Source: JABDCI01 sp964475835
GTDB lineage: Bacteria; Verrucomicrobiota; Verrucomicrobiia; JABWAM01
Assembly (NCBI GenBank): GCA_964475835.1
Contig: CAYYYL010000040.1
Span: forward strand, 1-25,071
DNA: 25,071 nt
Direction of reading: 5' to 3'
In this document: positions 8,788 through 16,495 of the stretch, one piece after another
Layout of the letters: each line of letters opens with the position of its first letter
Numbering within the stretch: the stretch's first letter is position 1
The notes under the pieces: generated by a model
Databases searched by the model: none
What the model was told of the DNA's origin: nothing
The model's input: the letters and a program-made list of their open reading frames with translations, nothing else
Made by a program: the position numbers and the translations under genes

Positions 8788-8793
8788 TAGGAG
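8788..8793 (+). promoter_or_regulatory. Ribosome binding site deciding the polymerase start
   Basis: TAGGAG lies six bases before the ATG at 8800. The in-frame TTG at 8794 directly abuts it and would have no spacing, so 8800 is preferred. Confidence 0.7.
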
Positions 8794-8799
8794 TTGTTC

Positions 8800-10653
8800 A
8801 TGCAACGGTTCCTGAGAGTCGTCACCCTCACGATCGTGCTGCTGGCTCTGGGCATGGGGTGTGTGTTTTTTGGCGCAGTACATGTGGAGTGGGCGACCTA
8901 CCTTCATTTCAGTGCTTTGGGGCTGGCGGTGTTCAGTGCTCTCTGGTGTGTCTGTGACCACGAATTGAAGTGGGGGGAGGGAATCGATCTTTTGGTTTTT
9001 TGTGGAATGGGGATGGTGACCCTGGGTTATTTTCTTTCCGGGAATGAATTTCAAAGCCGGCAGGAGTGGTTGAACGTTCTGACCGCCGGTGCCTTTTATA
9101 TGGGGGTGCGATTGATGCTGCGCCGGACATGGCAGCTGCAGGTGTTCACCGGGTTTTTTGTCACCCTGGCGGCATTTCTGGCGGTTTATGCCATCTGGCA
9201 GCATTACGCCCATTCCGGTCATGTGCTTTGGAAGGTGCAGCACGAGAACTATGCAGGACGGGTGAGTGCCACCTATGTATGTCCCAATCACTTTGCGGGT
9301 CTCATGGCCATGGCCATGCCCCTGGTGCTGGCCATTCTAATATGGGGGGATCGCATCCCCTCCTATCGCCTTTTTCTGGTATACACCCTGCTTGCCATGG
9401 CGGGTGGAATCTTTTTTTCCTTTTCCAGGGGCGGCTGGCTTGCCGCATCCGTCGGCATGGCGACCGCCATTTTTCTTGGAAGTTATCGAAAACGATCTGC
9501 GGTTGTTTTCCTGTTTTTGCTTTTTGTGGGGGGTGGGGTGGCGGTGGCGCTGCTTCTCCATCGGTATCATCCGGATCAGTGGCAACGGTTTCTGGATGGG
9601 GGCCAGCATGGGGAGGTGAGCCGGTTGATGATATGGCCCGCAGCCTGGGCGATGTTCAAGGATCACTGGCTCTTCGGGGTCGGACCGATGATGTTCGACG
9701 CCTGGCATGCGCACTATCGGGGAGCCTTGCTGAGTCGTGCCATGTATGTGCATAACGACTATCTTCAGGTGTTGACCGATTATGGAGTGGTGGGAGGCTT
9801 GCTTGTTGGAGGGATAGTGGTGTGCGTGACGCGATCCCTCCTCCGAGGTGCGCGTGGATTTGATTGCTGGTTGAATGTTCCCATCCACCTTCTGAATCGG
9901 TCTGTGGGCAAATCTGCATTCCAAAGGGCCTTTTTCGCAGGAGGCGTAGGATCGTTGGTGGCGATGGGCGTCCATGTGGGGGTTGATTTTGATTTCCATA
10001 TTCCTGCAAACTCTCTGGTGTTTGTCACCCTTCTCGGTTTGCTGGTTTCGATGGCTGCAGGAAAAAGAAAGCATTCCCGGAATCGTTCCATTTCTCTCAT
10101 GACTCGGCATGGCGCGGCGACCCTCCTTCTGGTCGGGGTGCTGTTGGCGACCCCCTGCATCCAGCGGAATCGAACAGGAGAGGCGAAGCGGAGCCAGGCC
10201 CTGGAGGCGGAGCATGTCCTGGAGTGGGATGTGGCCGAAAAAGCCTATGAGGCGGCGTTGATCGCGGATCCTCGGAATTCCCGAACATGGGAGGACTACA
10301 CCCAGTTTCTCTACAAGAGGGTCCTTCTCAATGTGATGCAACGATCAAGGTTTCAGGAGAGGTTTGCGCAGGTCAGTGATGGGGCGTTGAGGCTGAATCC
10401 CCTGAATCCCATCATTCATGTACGCAAGGGGGAGGTGTTGGATTTGATGGGGGAATTCGAACTTGCAGGGAAATATTATGATGAGGCTCTGGCTTTTGAT
10501 CCCGGAAACCCGTACTACCACAACCGTCTCGGTCTTCATTTTCAAAAACAGGGGAAGGTGGAGCAAGCGGCTGCGGAATTTCAGAAGGCCCTCGACCTGA
10601 ATGGCGGGGATCTTGTGTCTGAACAAAATTTGCGCGAATTGCGTCCCATGTGA
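8800..10653 (+). CDS. O-antigen polymerase/ligase-like membrane protein with TPR tail
   Basis: A 617-residue polytopic inner-membrane protein of the Wzy/WaaL/O-antigen ligase superfamily, which joins lipid-linked sugar repeats or transfers a finished chain. About 11-13 hydrophobic helices fill residues 7 to about 455. Family signatures are visible: the loop SATYVCPNHFAGLMAM, the segment FSFSRGGWLAA, a large external loop with GVGPMMFDAW, and the conserved YVHNDYLQVLTDYG. After the last helix, residues about 470-615 form two or more TPR-like repeats (for example FELAGKYYDEALAFDPGNP and QGKVEQAAAEFQKALDLN), a common C-terminal extension in this superfamily that may dock partner proteins. Its place after the Wzc- and Wza-type genes suggests polymerase, but sequence alone does not separate polymerase from ligase. 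The start is set by TAGGAG. Confidence 0.88.
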   Translation: MQRFLRVVTLTIVLLALGMGCVFFGAVHVEWATYLHFSALGLAVFSALWCVCDHELKWGEGIDLLVFCGMGMVTLGYFLSGNEFQSRQEWLNVLTAGAFYMGVRLMLRRTWQLQVFTGFFVTLAAFLAVYAIWQHYAHSGHVLWKVQHENYAGRVSATYVCPNHFAGLMAMAMPLVLAILIWGDRIPSYRLFLVYTLLAMAGGIFFSFSRGGWLAASVGMATAIFLGSYRKRSAVVFLFLLFVGGGVAVALLLHRYHPDQWQRFLDGGQHGEVSRLMIWPAAWAMFKDHWLFGVGPMMFDAWHAHYRGALLSRAMYVHNDYLQVLTDYGVVGGLLVGGIVVCVTRSLLRGARGFDCWLNVPIHLLNRSVGKSAFQRAFFAGGVGSLVAMGVHVGVDFDFHIPANSLVFVTLLGLLVSMAAGKRKHSRNRSISLMTRHGAATLLLVGVLLATPCIQRNRTGEAKRSQALEAEHVLEWDVAEKAYEAALIADPRNSRTWEDYTQFLYKRVLLNVMQRSRFQERFAQVSDGALRLNPLNPIIHVRKGEVLDLMGEFELAGKYYDEALAFDPGNPYYHNRLGLHFQKQGKVEQAAAEFQKALDLNGGDLVSEQNLRELRPM

Positions 10654-10682
10654 GGATGTGGAGCTTCACGTTTGACAAATGT

Positions 10683-10688
10683 GAAGGG
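10683..10688 (+). promoter_or_regulatory. Ribosome binding site for gcvT
   Basis: GAAGGG lies six bases before the ATG at 10695. The ATG at 10689 would have no spacing, and the ATG at 10707 is preceded directly by GAGGAG. The first spacing is the most normal, but all three starts are possible. Confidence 0.55.
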
Positions 10689-10694
10689 ATGTTT

Positions 10695-11804
10695 ATGGAT
10701 GAGGAGATGGCTTCAGGAACCTCCCCATTGCGTCGAACCCCGCTTTTTGAAAAGCATCTGGCTTTAGGAGCACGGCTTGTCGAGTTCGGTGGGTGGGAGA
10801 TGCCCGTTCAATATTCCTCGATTTTAAAGGAGCACGCAGCGGTTCGTTCGGAGGCGGGTATTTTTGACATTTCCCACATGGGAGAAATTCGTGTCCGGGG
10901 CGCCGGGGCGGATGCTTTCCTCAACGAAGTCCTCACCAATAATCTTCACAAAATCAAACTTGGGGAAAGTCAGTACTCCCTTCTTCTCACTGAAAAGGGA
11001 GGGGTGGTGGATGACCTCTTTGTCTATGCCGTGGCTCCCTCGGAGTTTCTCCTGGTGGTCAATGCTTCCCATATTGAGGACGATTTTGAACTTCTGTCCT
11101 CCCTTGCAAAAGACAGGGTTGAAATCGTGAATGAAAGTGAATCCACCGCAGCCATTGCCCTGCAAGGTCCCCGAAGTCCGGAGACCCTCGATGCCTGGAT
11201 TTCAGGGGCTTCCGGACAACTATCCCATCACGCCATTCGTAAATTTTCCGTTTCAGGTGTGGATGTATGGGTGGCTCGGACCGGGTACACGGGGGAGGAC
11301 GGGTTCGAGATCCTTTGTCCAGCCACGGCAGTTTGTGGAATTTGGGATCGTCTCCTTGCTCACGGGGCTGTGCCCTGTGGATTGGGGGCGAGGGACACCC
11401 TTCGGATGGAGGTTTGCTATCCATTAAATGGCCACGAGCTGGGGCCAGAAATTTCACCGTTGGAGGCCGGACTTTCATTTTTTATCGATTTTGGAAAACC
11501 GGATTTTCGAGGCAAGGCGGCCTTGTTGGCTCAAAAGACAGCCGGGGTGCCCCGCAAGTCGGTGGCGTTAGTTTCAAAACCAGGTGGACCTCCTCCCCGG
11601 GCGGGATATCCCATTTTGCGTGACGGAAAACCGATCGGAGTGTTGACGAGTGGAGGGTTAAGTCCCTCCCTGCAGACTGGGATGGGCCTTGGTTTGGTGA
11701 GCGCTTCCGAAGCGGTGGTTGGAAACTCCGTTGACATTGAAATTCGTGGCAAATACGTTTCTGCTTCGATTGTTAAGAAACCGATTTATCGAAAAAATTC
11801 ATGA
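10695..11804 (+). CDS. gcvT: Glycine cleavage system T protein (aminomethyltransferase)
   Basis: The T protein releases ammonia from the aminomethyl group carried on lipoyl-GcvH and passes the one-carbon unit to tetrahydrofolate, giving 5,10-methylene-THF. At 369 residues it has the usual family length. The N-terminus reads RRTPLFEKHLALGARLVEF then GGWEMPVQY, the standard opening. The active-site Asp pair D106-D107 lies in KGGVVDDLFVY, and the folate-binding region has TGYTGEDGFEI and GLGARDTLRMEVCYPL. The C-terminal OB-like domain has the expected GVLTSGGLSPSL. The start chosen (10695) has a correctly spaced GAAGGG; the open frame reaches back to a GTG at 10650 overlapping the upstream stop. 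The stop overlaps the gcvH start by ATGA, so the two are translationally coupled. Confidence 0.97.
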   Translation: MDEEMASGTSPLRRTPLFEKHLALGARLVEFGGWEMPVQYSSILKEHAAVRSEAGIFDISHMGEIRVRGAGADAFLNEVLTNNLHKIKLGESQYSLLLTEKGGVVDDLFVYAVAPSEFLLVVNASHIEDDFELLSSLAKDRVEIVNESESTAAIALQGPRSPETLDAWISGASGQLSHHAIRKFSVSGVDVWVARTGYTGEDGFEILCPATAVCGIWDRLLAHGAVPCGLGARDTLRMEVCYPLNGHELGPEISPLEAGLSFFIDFGKPDFRGKAALLAQKTAGVPRKSVALVSKPGGPPPRAGYPILRDGKPIGVLTSGGLSPSLQTGMGLGLVSASEAVVGNSVDIEIRGKYVSASIVKKPIYRKNS

Positions 11805-12181
11805 ATGTACCCAAGGAACTCAAGTATGCCACGAGCCATGAATGGGTTCGTGTGGATGGGGATGTGGTGACAGTGGGAATCACCGATCACGCCCAAAAGG
11901 AACTGACCGATGTGGTTTTTGTGGAGGTTCCAAAAAAGGGGCAGAAGCTTTCCGCTGGAAGGGAGTGCGCGGTGGTCGAGTCAGTCAAGGCAGCATCCGA
12001 TATCTACGCCCCTGTGAGCGGGGAAGTGGTGGAATCGAACTCCCGACTAGCGGGGGAGCCTGCCCTCACTAATACCGATCCCTATGGAGATGGGTGGTTC
12101 TTCAAGGTCCGCCTTTCCGATGCATCCGAACTCAGTCTGCTGCTTGATGCCGAGGCGTACGCCAAATCGATCGGTCACTGA
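11801..12181 (+). CDS. gcvH: Glycine cleavage system H protein (lipoyl carrier)
   Basis: This small lipoylated carrier shuttles the aminomethyl intermediate between GcvP, GcvT and the dihydrolipoamide dehydrogenase. Its 126 residues are a standard length. The lipoyl-accepting lysine is Lys63 in the motif VVESVKAASDIYAPVSGEV. The opening TSHEWVRVDGD and GITDHAQKEL are typical. It starts in an ATGA overlap with the gcvT stop. No lipoate attachment enzyme and no gcvL (lipoamide dehydrogenase) gene occurs in the window, so both must be encoded elsewhere. Confidence 0.97.
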   Translation: MNVPKELKYATSHEWVRVDGDVVTVGITDHAQKELTDVVFVEVPKKGQKLSAGRECAVVESVKAASDIYAPVSGEVVESNSRLAGEPALTNTDPYGDGWFFKVRLSDASELSLLLDAEAYAKSIGH

Positions 12182-12200
12182 TATTTTTCCATGCTTTCCC

Positions 12201-15134
12201 ATGTCACCTACCGAAGCTCCCCTGTTGTCGGCTCCTGAAAAGGATGTGAAGGCCTCTCCCACCAAATCTCCTCGAGGATCCGGCCATTCGCCACTGGTCG
12301 GGACTTTTGCGAAACGTCACATTGGACCCGGCACGAATGAAGTTGCGGAGATGCTGAAGGTGATTGGGGTGGAATCCTTGGATAAGCTCATTGGAGAGAC
12401 TGTTCCGAAGCCGATCCGCCTGAATGGGATGCTCGACCTTCCAGCGCCGAAGGAAGAGGATGAGGCGTTGCGGGCCCTCAGGGATATTCTTTCGAAAAAC
12501 CGGATTTATCGTTCATTCATCGGGATGGGATATTCTGATTGCATCACCCCCCCGGTGATTCAGCGTAATATTCTGGAGAATCCCGGTTGGTACACGGCGT
12601 ACACGCCTTATCAAGCGGAGATCGCCCAGGGACGGCTGGAGGCGTTGCTCAATTTCCAGACGATGATCCGGGATCTGACGGGGATGGAGATTGCGAATGC
12701 ATCGCTTTTGGACGAGGGGACGGCAGCTGCCGAAGCGGTGACGATGTGCCACACCCTGCATGGAAAAGGAAAAACGGTTTTTGTTTCCTCGGGATGCCAT
12801 CCCCAGACGATTGAAATTATCCGGACTCGGGCCGAACCGCTTGGAATCAGGACGCTGGTCCAGGAGCATCACTCCTTTGTTCCCGACGAGGGGACGTTTG
12901 CCCTGGTGTTGCAATATCCCGCAACCGATGGACGGATCGAGGACTACGTTTCCCAAATTGAAAAAGCACACGCCAAGGGAGTAATGGTCATCGTGGCGGC
13001 GGATCTGCTCAGTCTCACGTTGCTTCGCCCGCCGGGTGAATTTGGCGCCGATGTGGTGGTTGGCAGCAGTCAGCGATTTGGAGTGCCCTTTGGCTTTGGA
13101 GGACCGCATGCGGCGTTTTTTGCCACACGCGATGCGTTCAAACGTTCCATGCCCGGACGGCTTGTGGGAGTGTCCCACGATTCACAGGGAAGGCCTGCCT
13201 TGCGACTTTCCCTCCAAACCCGGGAGCAACATATTCGTCGGGAAAAAGCGACGAGCAACATCTGCACGGCCCAGGTTTTGCTGGCGGTGATGGCATCGAT
13301 GTATGCCGTTTATCATGGTCCCGAGGGTTTGCGAAACATGGCGCGCCGGATTCAAGGTCTTGCCCGGGTTCTGGCTGGAGCCTTGAAGCAGGCGGGGTTG
13401 AAAGTGGTTCATTCTGATTTTTTTGACACCCTTCGTGTCGAACTGGTGGGTCAACGCAGCGAGGATGTGATTCAGGCGGGATGGGCCCGGCAGGTGAATC
13501 TCAGGATGCTGGATGAACGGAGTGTGGGTATTTCACTCGATGAGACGACGACGGAGGAGGATGTACGCCTGTTGGTGCAGTTGTTGAGTGGAAAAACTCC
13601 AGGGGAGTTGCCTGCTTTGGATTTGGACAATGTGCCAAAGGCATTTCGTCGCGAGAGCCCCTTTCTCACTCATCCGGTGTTCAACACGCATCACACGGAG
13701 ACCGAGATGCTGCGCTATATCCGTCGTCTTGAGAGTCGTGATCTTTCCCTGACGACGTCGATGATTCCCCTGGGATCGTGCACGATGAAGTTGAACGCCA
13801 CTTCCGAGATGCTGCCCGTTACGTGGCCCGAGGTTTCCCGCATCCATCCTTTTTCCCCTCCGGAACAGAGGGAGGGATATCGGAGTCTTTTTGAACAACT
13901 CGAGCGTTGGCTTGCGGAGATCACGGGTTTTCACGGTGTCTCGCTTCAACCCAACGCTGGGTCGCAGGGCGAATACGCCGGCCTCCTAGTCATCCGCCGG
14001 TATCATCAGAGCCGGGGGGACGAAGATCGGAATGTGTGCCTCATCCCCCAATCGGCACATGGAACGAATCCTGCGAGCGCGGTGATGGCGGGGTTTCGGG
14101 TTGTCCCTGTGGCTTGCCGTGAAGGGGAGATCGATCTGGATGATCTGCGCGCAAAGGCGAAGCTTCATTCGAAGGAGTTGGGGGCTTTCATGGTGACGTA
14201 TCCCTCCACTCATGGCGTGTTTGAGGATACGATCCGCGAAGTGTGCGAAATCGTTCATGCTGCCGGCGGACAGGTGTACATGGACGGAGCGAATATGAAT
14301 GCACAGGTCGGCCTCTGCCGTCCTGGGGACATGGGGGCGGATGTGTGCCATTTGAATCTTCACAAAACATTTTGCATCCCCCACGGAGGTGGCGGACCTG
14401 GTGTGGGACCGATCGGCGTTGCCGCCCATCTGGCCCCGTTTCTCCCCGGACATCCCGTGGTGGACGTGGGTGGCGAACGGGGCATAGGCGCGGTTTCTGC
14501 GGCGCCATGGGGCAGCGCGAGCATTTTGACGATTTCCTGGATGTATATCGCCATGATGGGCGCTGCGGGGCTCACCGAGGCGACAAAGGCTGCGATCTTA
14601 AATGCCAATTACATTGTGGGCAAACTGGAATCCCTCTATCCCGTTCTTTTCAAGGGCAGGATGGGACGGGTCGCTCACGAATGCATACTGGATCTCCGTG
14701 GTTTCAAGGCTCGTGCTGGGATCGAGGTGGAGGATGTGGCCAAGCGATTAATGGACTATGGATTTCATGCCCCAACCATCTCATGGCCGGTGGCGGGGAC
14801 GATGATGGTGGAGCCCACTGAAAGCGAGTCGAAGGAGGAACTGGATCGATTTTGTGACGCGATGATCTCCATTCACAAGGAGATCATGGACATCGAAGGG
14901 GGCAAAATGGATCGTCTGGATAATCCTCTGAAAAATGCACCTCATACCGCACGGATGGTGACGGCGGACGAATGGCGCCATGCCTATTCCCGGGAAGTGG
15001 CGGCCTTTCCCGCTTCGTGGACCCGCGAACACAAATTCTGGCCTGCTGTGGGCCGGATCGACAGTGTTTATGGAGATCGGAACCTGATCTGTTCCTGTCC
15101 TCCGGTCGATGAGTTTGGTTCTGAGGCCCGTTGA
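12201..15134 (+). CDS. gcvP: Glycine dehydrogenase (decarboxylating), P protein, single chain
   Basis: The pyridoxal-phosphate enzyme that decarboxylates glycine and loads the remaining aminomethyl group on GcvH. It is the long one-chain form (977 residues) with an N-terminal non-catalytic half and a C-terminal PLP half, in contrast to the two-gene gcvPA/gcvPB form. The PLP lysine is Lys722 in LNLHKTFCIPHGGGGPG. Other family marks are FAKRHIGPG, the segment around SFIGMGYSDCITP, EYAGLLVIRRYH and MDGANMNAQVGLC. The start is ATG 12201, 19 bases after gcvH. About 35 polar residues rich in Pro, Ser and Lys precede the conserved region, a modest extension. The frame is open further upstream inside gcvH, but those starts would overlap it by about 100 bases. 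No Shine-Dalgarno sequence is visible, so coupling to gcvH translation is plausible. Confidence 0.96.
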   Translation: MSPTEAPLLSAPEKDVKASPTKSPRGSGHSPLVGTFAKRHIGPGTNEVAEMLKVIGVESLDKLIGETVPKPIRLNGMLDLPAPKEEDEALRALRDILSKNRIYRSFIGMGYSDCITPPVIQRNILENPGWYTAYTPYQAEIAQGRLEALLNFQTMIRDLTGMEIANASLLDEGTAAAEAVTMCHTLHGKGKTVFVSSGCHPQTIEIIRTRAEPLGIRTLVQEHHSFVPDEGTFALVLQYPATDGRIEDYVSQIEKAHAKGVMVIVAADLLSLTLLRPPGEFGADVVVGSSQRFGVPFGFGGPHAAFFATRDAFKRSMPGRLVGVSHDSQGRPALRLSLQTREQHIRREKATSNICTAQVLLAVMASMYAVYHGPEGLRNMARRIQGLARVLAGALKQAGLKVVHSDFFDTLRVELVGQRSEDVIQAGWARQVNLRMLDERSVGISLDETTTEEDVRLLVQLLSGKTPGELPALDLDNVPKAFRRESPFLTHPVFNTHHTETEMLRYIRRLESRDLSLTTSMIPLGSCTMKLNATSEMLPVTWPEVSRIHPFSPPEQREGYRSLFEQLERWLAEITGFHGVSLQPNAGSQGEYAGLLVIRRYHQSRGDEDRNVCLIPQSAHGTNPASAVMAGFRVVPVACREGEIDLDDLRAKAKLHSKELGAFMVTYPSTHGVFEDTIREVCEIVHAAGGQVYMDGANMNAQVGLCRPGDMGADVCHLNLHKTFCIPHGGGGPGVGPIGVAAHLAPFLPGHPVVDVGGERGIGAVSAAPWGSASILTISWMYIAMMGAAGLTEATKAAILNANYIVGKLESLYPVLFKGRMGRVAHECILDLRGFKARAGIEVEDVAKRLMDYGFHAPTISWPVAGTMMVEPTESESKEELDRFCDAMISIHKEIMDIEGGKMDRLDNPLKNAPHTARMVTADEWRHAYSREVAAFPASWTREHKFWPAVGRIDSVYGDRNLICSCPPVDEFGSEAR

Positions 15135-15191
15135 TTTAAACGAACGCGACTTGCCGTTTCCATTTGCGAGTGAACCTGTTAAGTTAGGTCC

Positions 15192-16292
15192 ATGACATTG
15201 CCCGGGGCCCATCCACCGAACATCAAACACTTCCTGGACCTCCTGAAAAAGCCAGGTGAATTGACCTCGGTAGCTGTGGTCGGACTCTTTCTGCTCGCGA
15301 GCTTCTACACGCTCTATCTGGCGAAGACCTTTTTCATCCCCGTCGTGGTGGCGATCCTTTTCGCGTTTCTCCTCAAACCATTGGTGCGCGGCCTTCGTCG
15401 TTTCGGCATCGGAGAGGGAATGGGCGCGACCCTGGTCCTGGCTTTTGTAATCGGATCGATGGTTTGGCTCTCCTACCGCCTATCCGACCCCGCCACCGAA
15501 TGGATGAGCAAGGCTCCGGAAAGTCTGACCAAGCTCGAGCAACGGCTTCACAACTGGCGGCGTCCCGTTGAAAAAATGAACCAGGCTGCGGAACAGGTGG
15601 CCAAGCTTGCAAGCATGGAGGGCGAGCATAAAACTCCCATGGTGGAGGTGCGGCGATCTCCTCTTTTGAATGATCTCTTCTGGGGGGTGCAGAATTTCGC
15701 GGCTTCGGCCGTGGTGATGTTCATTCTCCTTTATTTCCTGCTCGCCTCCGGGGACTTGTTTCTTCGGAAGTTGATCAAGGTTCTTTCACGAACCCAGAAT
15801 AAGCGCCGCGCGGTGGTGATTGCGCGGGAGATGGAGTTGAATATTTCCACCTATCTTTACACGATTACTTTCATCAATTCCGGTCTGGGAGTCTGTGTCG
15901 GGCTGGCGATGTACTTTATTGGAATGCCCAACCCGCTGCTTTGGGGGGTGATGGCCGCCCTGCTCACCTACGTGCCCTATTTTGGAGCGATGGTGGGAAT
16001 CGTGGTGGTGACGCTGGTGGCGGGGCTCGCCTTCGACGACGTATGGCACATCCTTCTCGTGCCTGCGACCTACTTTGTGCTCTATGTGCTGGAGGGCAAT
16101 TTTGTGACCCCGTTCATTCTGGGTCGGCGTCTGACGGTGAACCCTGTGGTGATCATCCTCTGGCTCGTGTTCTGGGGTTGGATGTGGGGGATCGTGGGGG
16201 CGATGCTGGCAGTTCCTCTTCTGGTGACGTTCAAAATCTTTTGCGACCACGTCGAGCCGTTGGCGCCCATTGGAGAGTTTTTGGGGAGATAG
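15192..16292 (+). CDS. AI-2E/PerM-family membrane transporter
   Basis: A 366-residue inner-membrane protein of the AI-2E transporter family (relatives TqsA, PerM, YdiK). Two close hydrophobic segments at about residues 25-65 (with YLAKTFFIPVVVAILFAFLL) and a third near 78-95 are followed by a polar amphipathic region (about 100-160) and then a helix-rich C-terminal half with the family pattern LTYVPYFGAMVG. The end is VPLLVTFKIFCDH. Members have been assigned to autoinducer-2 efflux, sodium/proton antiport and other export tasks, so the substrate cannot be named. AGG three bases before the ATG is a weak ribosome binding site. It follows gcvP by 57 bases and has no obvious functional link to it. 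Confidence 0.88.
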   Translation: MTLPGAHPPNIKHFLDLLKKPGELTSVAVVGLFLLASFYTLYLAKTFFIPVVVAILFAFLLKPLVRGLRRFGIGEGMGATLVLAFVIGSMVWLSYRLSDPATEWMSKAPESLTKLEQRLHNWRRPVEKMNQAAEQVAKLASMEGEHKTPMVEVRRSPLLNDLFWGVQNFAASAVVMFILLYFLLASGDLFLRKLIKVLSRTQNKRRAVVIAREMELNISTYLYTITFINSGLGVCVGLAMYFIGMPNPLLWGVMAALLTYVPYFGAMVGIVVVTLVAGLAFDDVWHILLVPATYFVLYVLEGNFVTPFILGRRLTVNPVVIILWLVFWGWMWGIVGAMLAVPLLVTFKIFCDHVEPLAPIGEFLGR

Positions 16293-16495
16293 CTGAGGCC
16301 GGATAGCCAATAGCCAATAGTCGATAGCAATGGCTGACTGGTACGGCCAAATGCATTTGCGCGTGATCGCCCTGACTTTTTGAGCAACCTGTTAGGACGA
16401 CGAGGAATCTCTTTGACGCTATACTGTCCCTGACATCTCTGACTTGCGCGGCGTGACTACGTCTGCTTGAATGATTGTTTCCCTTTTATTTTAAA
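16293..16495. other. Intergenic stretch between the AI-2E-type gene and moeB
   Basis: About 200 bases with no convincing ORF. It holds the heptamer repeat tract described separately and a TATACT (16420-16425) that would suit a -10 element, but no -35 at 16-18 bases upstream. TTGACG at 16413-16418 is far too close to pair with it. No hairpin with a T run was found after the AI-2E-type gene. The last 20 bases before the moeB ATG are pyrimidine- and T-rich, without a ribosome binding site. Confidence 0.5.
16303..16330. repeat. Four-unit heptamer tandem repeat (ATAGNNN)
   Basis: Four consecutive heptamers: ATAGCCA, ATAGCCA, ATAGTCG, ATAGCAA. The first two are identical and the last two keep ATAG and differ in the final three bases. 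The tract lies 10 bases after the AI-2E-type stop codon. Confidence 0.8.

Noticed and set aside
16413..16425. TTGACG and TATACT before moeB as a promoter.
   Set aside because: Only one base separates them, so they cannot work as a -35/-10 pair.
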